A DNA stretch of 64,000 nt from Sorangium cellulosum So ce56 (GTDB taxonomy: Bacteria; Myxococcota_A; Polyangia; Polyangiales; Polyangiaceae): positions 11,272,501 to 11,336,500 of the forward strand of contig NC_010162.1 of NCBI RefSeq assembly GCF_000067165.1, read 5' to 3'. The notes under the pieces are model-generated. The model had not been told where the DNA came from. It was given only the letters and a program-made list of their open reading frames with translations, and made no database searches. Shown in pieces: positions 54,241-62,221 of the stretch; the first letter of the stretch is position 1, and the number at the start of each line of letters is the position of its first letter. The position numbers were made by a program, and so were the translations under genes.

Positions 54241-56409
54241 ATGAGCGAAGTCGATTTCGCGTTCGCATGGGAAGGTGCCCTCGAGGCGATCGGCGCCTGG
54301 GCTCACCTCCAGGTCGTCGAGCTCTGCGGCACCGAGGCCCTCTCGCGCCCCTACCGCTATGAGATCATCCTCTTCGCGCGCGAGCCGGCGCCCGACGTCG
54401 ATCCCGAGGAGCTCATCCAGGCGCGGGCCACCTTGCGCATCGTCACGGGCGCCGAGCCCCCCGTTCGCCTCGTCCATGGCATCGTCGCGGAGGCCGAGGA
54501 GCTCGGCTCGGTCCAGGACGGCACGCTCTACCGGGTCGTCCTCGTCCCCCCGCTCGCGCGCGCCGCGTACCGCACGCGCTGCCGCGTGTTCCTCGAGAAG
54601 ACCACCCGTCAGATCATCGACGCTGTCCTCCAGGGCGACCCCCAGCTCCGCCGTGACGACGGCGCCACAGCGCCGGCCGCCGACGTCGAGCGCGTCTTCA
54701 GCCCGGCCCGCGAGCTCTTTGCCTGGCGCGTCGTAGACACCTCGCGCGTCGATCAGGTCGCGGCCCGCCCCTACTGCGTCCAGTACAACGAGAGCGATCT
54801 CGCCTTCGTCGCGCGCCTGCTCGAAGAGGAGGGTATCGCGTACCACTTCGAGCACGGCCATGGCGTCTGCCTCCTGGTCCTCTCCGACTCCGACGCGGGC
54901 CGCGCCCGCCTCGATCCGTTCGCTCCCCTCGGCCCCAACATCGCTGGCCGCGCCGTCACCGGCATGAAGCTCGGCGCCCGCCTCCGCCCCCGCAAGGTTT
55001 CGCTCGCCGATTACAACTGGAAGAACCCCGCCCTCGACATGGCCGTCGCCGCGCCCGCCAGGCCTGGCGCGGCCGAGCTCGTCGATCATGCGTATCCCGG
55101 CCGTTACCCCGACACCCCCGATCAAGGCCGCCCGCTCGCCGCCGCTCGCCTGGATCGCCTCGGTGTCGAGGCCAGCTACGGTGTCGGCGAGGGCCCCTGC
55201 CGCGTCCTCGCGGCCGGATCCATCTTTGCGCTGGAGAGCCTCAAGCCTCGCCATGCGGGGGAGTACCTCGTGACCCAGCTCGACGTCCGCGCCCGCCAGG
55301 AGGGCGTCCTGGCGCCCTCCGCGCGCTCTGCCCTCCCGCAGAACGCCGCGCTCGACGGGCCATATGCTGCCACGTTCGAGTGCGCCCGCCGCGGCAAGGA
55401 GGGCGCCGTCGCCGAGTCCCGCTTCCGCCCGGCCCGCGTCACCCCGAAGCCCAGCATTCACGGCACCCAGACAGCCTTCGTTACGGCCGAGCCTGACGCC
55501 CAGGGCGCCGAGATCAACGTCGGCGGTCCTCCTGGGGCGGAGATCGGGTGCGTGCGGGTGAAGTTCCACTGGGATAACGAGACAGACCGTCACGCCAAGG
55601 AGCCGACGTCCTGCTGGGTCCGGGTCAGCCAGGTCTTCGCCGGCGCCGGGGAGGGCGGCGTCTGGCACCCGCGCGTGGGCGTGGAGGTGATCGTCGATTT
55701 CGACGAGGGCGACCCCGATCGGCCGATCGTCGTAGGGCGAGTCTACAACGGCAGGAACAAGCCGCCGGGCGGGGCGAAGACGGTGAGCACCTTCAAGACC
55801 ATGTCGAGCCCGGCGACAGGGGCCTTCAACGAGCTCACGTTCGACGACACGGCGGGCAAGGAGCAGATCAAGATGCACACGCCGTACAACTGGAGCTCCC
55901 ACGCGGGCAACGACAGGAGCGAGAAGGTCGACAACAACAGCGACTCCAAGGTCGGCACGGACCGCAGCGAGAGCACCGGCTCGAACCGCCGCACGACGGT
56001 CGGCGGCGACAACTCGGAGGTCGTGGCCGGGAGCGAGTCGGTCACCGTCGGCGCGAACCAGACGGTGAAGGTCGGCGGCAGCCAGACGGTGGACGCGACC
56101 GGGGCTCAAGCGCTCAACTCGTCGACGAGCCAGAAGATCACGGCGCCGGAGCAGGAGATCGGCGCGACGGGCAAGCAGTCGCTGAAGTCGGCGAACCTGG
56201 CGGTGAGCGCCAGCAGCGCGGCGACGATCGACACGCCGGCGTTCGAGCTGAACGGGACGAGCGTCAAGATCAACGCGAGCGAGATCGTGCTCTCGGCCGG
56301 CGGCGCCGAGATCAAGATCAGCGGAGGGGGGGTCGAGGTGAGCGGCCCGCTCATCAAGGTCTCGGGTGGCACCGTCACCATCACCGGCGACGTCGTGAAG
56401 GTCAACTGA
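54241..56409 (+). CDS. vgrG: Type VI secretion spike protein VgrG
   Basis: GAGGAGAGC precedes ATG 54241; 722 residues. The gp27-like part runs from about 15 to 400 (VVELCGTEALSRPYRYEIIL, RLVHGIVAEAEELGS, NESDLAFVARLLEEEGIAYHFEH). The gp5 OB-fold follows, with IGCVRVKFHWDNETD and GVEVIVDFDEGDPDRPIVVGRVYN. The C-terminal beta-helix (about 560-720) is made of short Gly/Asp/Ser-rich repeats. It forms the puncturing tip that carries effectors. No extended toxin domain is present, so effectors must ride on a PAAR-like or adaptor protein encoded opposite. The end of this gene has been copied downstream. Confidence 0.95.
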   Translation: MSEVDFAFAWEGALEAIGAWAHLQVVELCGTEALSRPYRYEIILFAREPAPDVDPEELIQARATLRIVTGAEPPVRLVHGIVAEAEELGSVQDGTLYRVVLVPPLARAAYRTRCRVFLEKTTRQIIDAVLQGDPQLRRDDGATAPAADVERVFSPARELFAWRVVDTSRVDQVAARPYCVQYNESDLAFVARLLEEEGIAYHFEHGHGVCLLVLSDSDAGRARLDPFAPLGPNIAGRAVTGMKLGARLRPRKVSLADYNWKNPALDMAVAAPARPGAAELVDHAYPGRYPDTPDQGRPLAAARLDRLGVEASYGVGEGPCRVLAAGSIFALESLKPRHAGEYLVTQLDVRARQEGVLAPSARSALPQNAALDGPYAATFECARRGKEGAVAESRFRPARVTPKPSIHGTQTAFVTAEPDAQGAEINVGGPPGAEIGCVRVKFHWDNETDRHAKEPTSCWVRVSQVFAGAGEGGVWHPRVGVEVIVDFDEGDPDRPIVVGRVYNGRNKPPGGAKTVSTFKTMSSPATGAFNELTFDDTAGKEQIKMHTPYNWSSHAGNDRSEKVDNNSDSKVGTDRSESTGSNRRTTVGGDNSEVVAGSESVTVGANQTVKVGGSQTVDATGAQALNSSTSQKITAPEQEIGATGKQSLKSANLAVSASSAATIDTPAFELNGTSVKINASEIVLSAGGAEIKISGGGVEVSGPLIKVSGGTVTITGDVVKVN

Positions 56410-56418
56410 GGGCTCGCG

Positions 56419-57348
56419 ATGACCATGAACACCCGAGCTGGCGAGCTTGTGGCCAGGATCCATTACGGGCCGTTCGAGGGGCGTTTCCGGAACGTGCCCG
56501 TCGTGCTGAGCTTCGCGCTGTTGACGTCCCTTCTGCTCGGGGTCGCCGTCCACGCGAATCGGACCAAGACGCTCGAGTGCGTGCGCCCGCCCGGCGAGGT
56601 GGCGACGTGCGAGACGCGGTTGATCGCCCCCCTGCTTCCGGCGCTCAGCGAGCGCTTCGATGCCGGCGCCGTGCGCGAGGCGAGATACCGTGACGTGTAC
56701 GACAAGGGCTCCGTCGTCGGTGGGTACACGGTGCTCGTGGACGTGTTCGGGCACGAGACGGGCTTCGGCGGCACGACGGTCGAGCAAGCGCGGCTCAACA
56801 CCGAGCGAATCCAGCGGTTCCTGCAGGGCCAGGACGGCTCCACCCTGCGGATCGAGGTGCTCCCTTCGTACTGGAAAGCAGCATGGATAGCGTTGTGGGG
56901 GGTTCTAGCGCTGGGTCTCGCGATAACCATCGTCGTCCACGACTGTCGCGATCTCGGGGGGTATCGCATCGAGGTTCGCGACGACCCGCGCGAGCAGCCC
57001 TGGACGAGCGCCGCCGCGCTCGCGACGGGCGCATATCGCCTCCAGGCTCAAGACAGCCCACGCGAGCGCTTGCGGTTGCGCGTGACGCGAACGGTCCTCG
57101 GCATTCCGCTGCGCGTACACGAGCTCGCGGTACCGCCCGACGTCACCGAGGTCGAGATTGAGCAGGGAACCGTGCCGGATTGGTTCCTCATGCGCGATCA
57201 GGCTCCGCCCAGAGGTGGGCGTCTCGTCCTGAGGACCGCGACGGGCGCCGCGCTGCCGGTCATCCCCGAGCTGCGCCGGGGTGGGGAGAGGGTGCACGAA
57301 CGCGCGCGGCTCGCCCTCGCGAGGGCCCTCGGGCTGTCCATGTCGTGA
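56419..57348 (+). CDS. Membrane protein A, tandem paralogue next to VgrG (possible T6SS immunity)
   Basis: This 309-residue protein has one membrane helix near 28-47, an exported loop (about 48-150) with three Cys and GGYTVLVDVFGHETGFGGTT, a second helix (AWIALWGVLALGLAITIVV, about 156-174), and a cytosolic, basic C-domain (about 185-309). The second-helix and loop region is almost identical to its paralogue at 57494. There is no signal peptide or enzyme motif, and the family is unknown to me. Position between vgrG and a DUF2169 module, a duplicated state and membrane location suit a T6SS immunity protein or a membrane effector; both are inferences. ATG 9 bp after the vgrG stop. Confidence 0.8.
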   Translation: MTMNTRAGELVARIHYGPFEGRFRNVPVVLSFALLTSLLLGVAVHANRTKTLECVRPPGEVATCETRLIAPLLPALSERFDAGAVREARYRDVYDKGSVVGGYTVLVDVFGHETGFGGTTVEQARLNTERIQRFLQGQDGSTLRIEVLPSYWKAAWIALWGVLALGLAITIVVHDCRDLGGYRIEVRDDPREQPWTSAAALATGAYRLQAQDSPRERLRLRVTRTVLGIPLRVHELAVPPDVTEVEIEQGTVPDWFLMRDQAPPRGGRLVLRTATGAALPVIPELRRGGERVHERARLALARALGLSMS

Positions 57349-57407
57349 TAGGCTACGGGATCTCGACGCGAAGGGGCATCCGCTCCAGCTCGTCGGGCAG
57401 GTAGGGG
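57349..57407 (-). pseudogene. Relic of the DUF2169 gene 3' end
   Basis: This 55-bp piece matches the last 17 codons of the DUF2169 gene (PYLPDELERMPLRVEIP) at 58431, with one substitution. It is truncated at the duplication junction and cannot be expressed. It marks the left copy of the duplicated unit. Confidence 0.9.
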
Positions 57408-57483
57408 TCGGGGTGAGCGGCCCGCTCATCAAGGTCTCGGGCGGCTCGGTCACCATCACCGGCGACGTCGTGAAGGTCAACTG
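57408..57483 (+). pseudogene. Relic of the vgrG 3' end
   Basis: This copies the last 24 codons of vgrG (SGPLIKVSGG...VKVN) and its stop, with a few substitutions. It lies directly upstream of the second membrane gene and lacks a start. It could still provide its ribosome-binding leader. Confidence 0.9.
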
Positions 57484-57493
57484 AGGGCTCGCG

Positions 57494-58426
57494 ATGACCA
57501 TGAACACCCGAGCTGGCGAGCTTGTGGCCAAGATCCATTACGGGCCGTTCGAGGGGCGTTTCCGGAGCGTGCCCTTCGTGCTGGGCTTCGCGCTGTTGGC
57601 GTTCGCTATGCTCTGGGACGCCGTCTACGAGTCTCGAACCGAGACGCTCCAGTGCGTGCGTCCACCCGGCGAGGTGGCGACGTGCGAGAGGCGGTGGATC
57701 TCCCCCCTGCTTCCCCCGCGCAGCGAGCGCTTCGATGCAGATGCCGTGCGTGCGGTGAGATACCGTGACGTGCACGCCACGAAGGGCTCGGGCGTCGTCG
57801 GTGGATACACGGTGCTCGTGGACGTGCACGGGCAGGAGACGGGCTTCGGCAGCACGACGGTCGAGCAAGCGCGGCTCAACACCGAGCGAATCCAGCGGTT
57901 TCTGCAAGGCCAGGATGGCTCCACCCTGCTGATCGAGGTGCTCCCTTCGTACTGGAAAGTAGCATGGATAGCGTTGTGGGGGGTTCTAGCGCTGGGTCTC
58001 ACGATAACCATCGTCGTCCACGACTGTCGCGATCTCGGGGGGTATCGCATCGAGGTTCGCGAGAACCCGAGCGAACAGCCCGGGACGAGCGCCGCCGCGC
58101 GCTCACCAGGCGCGTATCGGGTCCAAGCGTACGACAGCCCGAGCGAGGGCTTGCGGTTGCGCGTGACGCGAACGGTCCTCGGCCTCCCGCTGCGCGTGCA
58201 CGAGCTAGAGGTTCCGCCCGACCTCACCGAGGTCGAGATCGAACAGAGACCTGCGCCGAATTGGTACGTCCCGCGCGCTCACGCTCAGCCAACGGGCAGA
58301 CGTCTCGTCCTGCGGACCGCGACGGGCGCCGCGCTGCCGGTCATCGCCGAGCTGCGCCGGGGGGAGATGGAGCACGAACGCGCGCGGATCGCCCTCGCGA
58401 AGGCCCTCGGGCTGTCCATGTCGTGA
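57494..58426 (+). CDS. Membrane protein A', diverged paralogue of 56419
   Basis: This 310-residue protein has the same plan as its upstream neighbour: two membrane helices, a periplasmic loop with GGYTVLVDVHGQETGFGSTT, and a basic C-terminal domain. By eye about 78 percent of residues agree. Differences cluster in the first helix and the residues after it, and in the C-terminal third, while the segment from the loop end through the second helix (about 105-185) is nearly unchanged. Divergence around a conserved core would suit different specificities. Its stop is 4 bp from the convergent DUF2169 gene. Confidence 0.8.
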   Translation: MTMNTRAGELVAKIHYGPFEGRFRSVPFVLGFALLAFAMLWDAVYESRTETLQCVRPPGEVATCERRWISPLLPPRSERFDADAVRAVRYRDVHATKGSGVVGGYTVLVDVHGQETGFGSTTVEQARLNTERIQRFLQGQDGSTLLIEVLPSYWKVAWIALWGVLALGLTITIVVHDCRDLGGYRIEVRENPSEQPGTSAAARSPGAYRVQAYDSPSEGLRLRVTRTVLGLPLRVHELEVPPDLTEVEIEQRPAPNWYVPRAHAQPTGRRLVLRTATGAALPVIAELRRGEMEHERARIALAKALGLSMS

Positions 58427-58430
58427 TAGG

Positions 58431-59588
58431 CTACGGGATCTCGACGCGAAGGGGCATCCGCTCCAGCTCGTCAGGCAGGTAGGGGCGAAGGGCGGGCGCC
58501 GAGCCCCTCCACAGCACCGAGACTCTCCCCTCATCCGGCTCGATGAGCACCGTGTGAATGACCGGGTTGGTCTCATTGAGCTTGCCTTTGCGACCATCCG
58601 TCCAGATCTTCGGGCGTTCCGCGGGAAGGCGAAACATGAGCCGCGGGCGTCTCGGATGGAGGTTGATGAGCTCGACCTGTTCTCCGCCCGTCAGGTATGG
58701 GAGCTGGAGGCCGAGCGAGGCTCCGCTGGCGCAGCGAAAATCGAACTTCTCGGCTATCGGCTTCTCCTGGAGGATGTCCGCGGGCGCGTATCCGCGAGCC
58801 GCCTCGGCGACGAGCCCGGCAAACGGCTTGTGCTCCGGGACGACGCCGAAGTAGGCGAGCCTGGGAAACCAGCCGAGGCCGACCCAGTCCATGGCCTGGG
58901 GCAGCGGCATGCTCGGCCAGTGTTCGACGTGTCCACACACCAGACGCTCCGGCGTGAGCGGATCGAGCGGGTCCTCCAGGTTGGGGAGCTCCAGCCGCTC
59001 GATCGCGGCGGGCGTCGGCTCGATAAGATACCCTCGGCCCGCCGGGTTCCGCGGGTAGTCGTAGGGATTCGCCTCCAGGGAGGCGAGCTCGCGCGAAAGG
59101 AAGGGTCGTAGCCCGTCAAAAGGGTTACCGTACCTTGCCGTCGCCGCCCGGTCCTGTCCCCCGTAGGCACGATCGTACCGCAGCGGGACTCGGGTCACCG
59201 GCTCAGGTGGGGAGAAGAGGATCTGCCCGGTGCTGCTCAGCGTGCATCGCCGGTCCCCGACGACACGGATGGTCTTGCGGACACCCTCGACGCCGAGCGA
59301 GACATCGAACGACCGGGGATCCTCGTAGGCGTACGCGTGTCCCTTGAGGACGACGTCGGTGGCGAGCTTGTGCGGGTACAGGTCGGTATCGGCGGCGAGC
59401 AGGCTCTTGTTCTCCGGGTCATTCACGACCGGCAGCGTCAGAGGAGCCTGCTCTCGGGCCCGATGGACGCGCCCCTCGCTCGTCAGGGTGTACGTCACCT
59501 TGAAGAGCACGGCGAGGATGTTGCGTCCTTCGGGATCGGTGCCCGACATCTGGCACACCACGGGTGACGGCGCGGTCACGACCTCCAT
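58431..59588 (-). CDS. DUF2169-domain T6SS adaptor/chaperone, copy 1
   Basis: The 385-residue protein spans the whole DUF2169 family length: an N-terminal LAVLFKVTYTLTSEGRVHRA, GHAYAYEDPRSFDVSLGVEGVRKTIRVVGDR, and VPLRYDRAYGGQD through to RGYLIEPTPAAIERLELPNLEDP. DUF2169 proteins are needed to load PAAR-linked effectors onto VgrG in Agrobacterium (established for the Tde2 module). Here it directly follows, without any gap, the PAAR-like gene, so loading of that protein onto the VgrG across the way is the natural role. The tail of the gene was copied in the tandem duplication. Confidence 0.9.
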   Translation of the reverse strand: MEVVTAPSPVVCQMSGTDPEGRNILAVLFKVTYTLTSEGRVHRAREQAPLTLPVVNDPENKSLLAADTDLYPHKLATDVVLKGHAYAYEDPRSFDVSLGVEGVRKTIRVVGDRRCTLSSTGQILFSPPEPVTRVPLRYDRAYGGQDRAATARYGNPFDGLRPFLSRELASLEANPYDYPRNPAGRGYLIEPTPAAIERLELPNLEDPLDPLTPERLVCGHVEHWPSMPLPQAMDWVGLGWFPRLAYFGVVPEHKPFAGLVAEAARGYAPADILQEKPIAEKFDFRCASGASLGLQLPYLTGGEQVELINLHPRRPRLMFRLPAERPKIWTDGRKGKLNETNPVIHTVLIEPDEGRVSVLWRGSAPALRPYLPDELERMPLRVEIP

Positions 59589-60599
59589 CTATGCGGTCCT
59601 GGTGCCGTCGTCCGGCATGGTCGGGTCACCTGGAGTGGGGTAGTCCCCCGGCTCGGATGGCGATGGCTTGAGCGGTGCCTGCGCGGGGCCTGGCGGCTGA
59701 GCAGAGGCCGGGCCTTGAGACGGATGCTGCTCCACGGCCGGTGAATTGAAGTAGTTGTCCACCGCCTGCTGAACGGCGCTGTGTCCCGCATCCACCTTCC
59801 CCCCAAACCAGCCTCCGACAGGCGACCATCCAGGCGAGTACCCGAGCGGGCTGCCGATGCCCACCGCGACGAGGCTTCCTGGCAGGTTGAACAGAAACTC
59901 TTCGGCCGCCGAGCCGACGTACCTTCCCAGTCGGCCGAGCCCCGGAATCCCGTACTGGATGAGCGCCTGCACGCTCCCGTAGCCGAGCGCCCGCAGCCCC
60001 GGTCCGAGCGCTCTCTGCGCCACGTGCTCGAAAAGGTTGCTGATGCGGCTCCAGGAAAACAGCCGATTCAGGCCAAACTGGATCGCGGCGTCCACGAACA
60101 TGTGAAGCGCGCCCGCGACGAGGTCGCCGACCGTGACGCCCACCGTGTGCGTGTTGAAGGCGGGGACGACGCCGGAAGGCAGCGGAGGCGAGGCAGGTCC
60201 CGCGCAGTTGAGGTTGAAATTGAGGACCTTCGCGCAAGCGAAGGCGACGGGCCCTTCGGGCGCGACGTGGCCATGCGCGCCGAAATGGGATTTCGAGCCG
60301 CTCGTCGGGATGATGACCACGAGGAGCGAATTGGGCGGTGCGGGCGGGGTGAGGTTGTAGTGAGGGATCAGGGGACCGATGTCGGTGCCCTGGCTCATCA
60401 TCATCCCCCCGGAAGCGCTGACCTCGTTGTCGTTTCGCTTCCCCGTCAGCGCTCCCCACGGGCCCCAGCACAGGACGGCGGCGGCGACGTGAGGGACCTT
60501 CGGAACCGGGGCCATCACGGGAGGGAAGACGGCCTGATGCATCTCGAACCACGGGATGGCGATCATCGGGTGGTAATGCTTGAGGACATTGAACTGCAT
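59589..60599 (-). CDS. PAAR-like T6SS tip protein with hydrophobic C-terminal half
   Basis: This 336-residue protein has an N-terminal part (about 1-150) with the Gly/His-rich, repeated-turn sequence of PAAR-like proteins, such as GTDIGPLIPHYNLTPPAPPN and TSGSKSHFGAHGHVAPEGPV. The second part (about 155-265) contains long amphipathic/hydrophobic helices (VGDLVAGALHMFVDAAIQFG, GLGRLGRYVGSAAEEFLFNL), followed by a Pro-rich tail. If the first part caps VgrG, the second could be the cargo; a membrane-acting toxin is possible but unproven. DUF4150-type identity is my best guess. Its stop abuts the DUF2169 start, so they are co-translated. Confidence 0.7.
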   Translation of the reverse strand: MQFNVLKHYHPMIAIPWFEMHQAVFPPVMAPVPKVPHVAAAVLCWGPWGALTGKRNDNEVSASGGMMMSQGTDIGPLIPHYNLTPPAPPNSLLVVIIPTSGSKSHFGAHGHVAPEGPVAFACAKVLNFNLNCAGPASPPLPSGVVPAFNTHTVGVTVGDLVAGALHMFVDAAIQFGLNRLFSWSRISNLFEHVAQRALGPGLRALGYGSVQALIQYGIPGLGRLGRYVGSAAEEFLFNLPGSLVAVGIGSPLGYSPGWSPVGGWFGGKVDAGHSAVQQAVDNYFNSPAVEQHPSQGPASAQPPGPAQAPLKPSPSEPGDYPTPGDPTMPDDGTRTA

Positions 60600-60607
60600 G
60601 GGCTCGC

Positions 60608-61591
60608 CTATCCCTTCGCGGTCACGGTGGATGGATGGCCGAAGAGCTCACAGCGACGGCGCTGCAGCGGGTGGATGACGTACCGGAACGGGTAGCGATA
60701 CGCGATGAAGACCCGATAGCGATCCGCCTCGATGCCGATCTGATCGATCGCGAGCGGCCGCTCGATGACCTCGTCGCCGAAGGTGAGGCGGACGCGCGGC
60801 GCTGCGTCGGGGATCTGGAACGCGAGGGGACCTTCGCTGAGCACGCCGTCGACCCGCACGGGATCGCCGGGACGTGCGCCGGGGAGGATCATGCGCGGAA
60901 AGGCAGCGTTGAAGAGCGTGGGACGCAGCTCCGTGATCCTCCCTTCGTCGTCGAATCCCAGTCCGTTACGAAGACGCTGGCCGGACGTGATCGGGCACGC
61001 GCCCAGGCCGACGGGCTCGGGTCGATCGGTCCACGCCGCGATGAGCGCGTCCGGCTCCTCGAGGTTCGGGAGCGGCCCCCCTTCGGCGTGGTCCTCCTCC
61101 AGGTAATACCCCTTTCCTTGTTCGTTTTCGGGATATCCGACGCTCAATCCATCCCACTCGTCCTTGCCGCCGAACGCGTGCGCCAGCGTGAGGGGCATCT
61201 CGAGAAAAGGCATCGGGGCGCTGGGCCTGAGCTGGTCGCCGCTCCGACGCCACACCCGGTCGCCGATCACGCGGATGGTGCGGCTCCAGTCTCCGACGGC
61301 GATCTTCACCTCCATCTGGGAGACCTCCCGACCGCCCGGCGCCCGCGCGTGGCCGAAGAGAAAGACATCGACGCCGCCCTTGTAGAAGACTTCGTCGCTG
61401 TCCATCGGCCCACAGGGAGACTCCCAGGGTGGGCCCGACACGATCCAGCTTTGCTCTTCGCTCGGTGTCAGCGCGCCGCCCCTCCTCACGTCGAACGTGA
61501 TGCGGGCCAGGACGGACGCCGCGAGCCGATCGTCGTCGATGACGGTCCGGAAGATCCCGGCCGGAAAGCCGGTGCGGTTGACGAGCTCCAT
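60608..61591 (-). CDS. DUF2169-domain T6SS adaptor/chaperone, copy 2
   Basis: This 327-residue DUF2169 protein is diverged from the first: LVNRTGFPAGIFRTVIDDDR, ARITFDVRRGGALTPSEEQS, MPLTLAHAFGGKDEWDGLSV, QGKGYYLEEDHAEGGPLPNL and ALIAAWTDRPEPVGLGACPI fit the family. It lies 8 bp upstream of the PAAR-like gene in the same operon. Having two such adaptors around one PAAR-like protein suggests they either act on different cargo or form a complex. Confidence 0.85.
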   Translation of the reverse strand: MELVNRTGFPAGIFRTVIDDDRLAASVLARITFDVRRGGALTPSEEQSWIVSGPPWESPCGPMDSDEVFYKGGVDVFLFGHARAPGGREVSQMEVKIAVGDWSRTIRVIGDRVWRRSGDQLRPSAPMPFLEMPLTLAHAFGGKDEWDGLSVGYPENEQGKGYYLEEDHAEGGPLPNLEEPDALIAAWTDRPEPVGLGACPITSGQRLRNGLGFDDEGRITELRPTLFNAAFPRMILPGARPGDPVRVDGVLSEGPLAFQIPDAAPRVRLTFGDEVIERPLAIDQIGIEADRYRVFIAYRYPFRYVIHPLQRRRCELFGHPSTVTAKG

Positions 61592-61602
61592 CTCGGGTCG
61601 CG

Positions 61603-62013
61603 CTAGCAGTTCACCCGGACGCGTTCTCCGGACAGCTTGACATCGTCGTTGGCGCGCACGTTGACGTCGCCGAGGGTGGCAGTGACGTTCTGAATGCGCG
61701 CCTCGCTGTGGAGGTCTCCGGTGGCCTGCAAGGTCAGGTCCCCGTCCGTGCTGAGCGAGACACCGGCGCGCCCGTGGAGCTGCAGCTTTTCTGCTTCGAT
61801 CGCGAGGCTGCCGGCCGCCTGCAGGACGAGCGACGCCCCCTCGAAGCGCAGCACCGGTCCGTCTTCGGTGAGAGAGACGGACAGCGTGACCGCGCCGCTC
61901 GGGCTCAGGAACCGGACGACGTCGCCGTCCGGTTGTCGCACGACGACCAGCCGCTGCCGCCCCGTGAGCTCGACGATCTCGCGTGTAGGCTCGTCAGGCC
62001 TGACTGCATCCAT
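61603..62013 (-). CDS. Small VgrG-tail-like beta-helix protein
   Basis: ATG 62013 has AGGGGG upstream; 136 residues. After a short head it is a ladder of short beta-strand repeats (LRFEGASLVLQAAGSLAIEA, EKLQLHGRAGVSLSTDGDLT, DVNVRANDDVKLSGERVRVN) with the alternating pattern of gp5/VgrG C-termini (compare VgrG's SGPLIKVSGGTVTITGDVVKVN). It could be a stand-alone spike extension or cap, or an assembly aid. It lies 11 bp upstream of a DUF2169 gene. Confidence 0.7.
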   Translation of the reverse strand: MDAVRPDEPTREIVELTGRQRLVVVRQPDGDVVRFLSPSGAVTLSVSLTEDGPVLRFEGASLVLQAAGSLAIEAEKLQLHGRAGVSLSTDGDLTLQATGDLHSEARIQNVTATLGDVNVRANDDVKLSGERVRVNC

Positions 62014-62221
62014 CAGGACATCCCCCTTGAGAGCTCGACCGCCGCGCCGGCGCGGCACGCCGGCGACGACGCTCGTGCGTCTCTAGCACAGTTCCTCGCC
62101 GTGGAGCCGGCGTTCGCAACGCTCGCAGCGCCGTTGCTCAGGGCGCGCGCGGGCACGACCCGTTCCGCGATCTGGCACTTCCGGCCCCTCGTGGTCCATC
62201 GCACGTCGATGACGCCTGCTG

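Larger units (their letters stand above)
56329..58480. repeat. Tandem duplication of ~1,075 bp spanning vgrG end, membrane gene and DUF2169 end
   Basis: Copy 1 starts in the last 27 codons of vgrG (56329), runs through the gene at 56419 and ends with a 55-bp antisense piece of the DUF2169 gene (57353-57407). Copy 2 starts at 57404 with a vgrG tail fragment, runs through 57494-58426, and merges into the intact DUF2169 gene. The two halves join at a GGGG microhomology (57404-57407). Corresponding positions are 1,075 bp apart at the 5' side and 1,078 at the 3' side. The middle segments are nearly identical, other parts have diverged. Confidence 0.95.
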
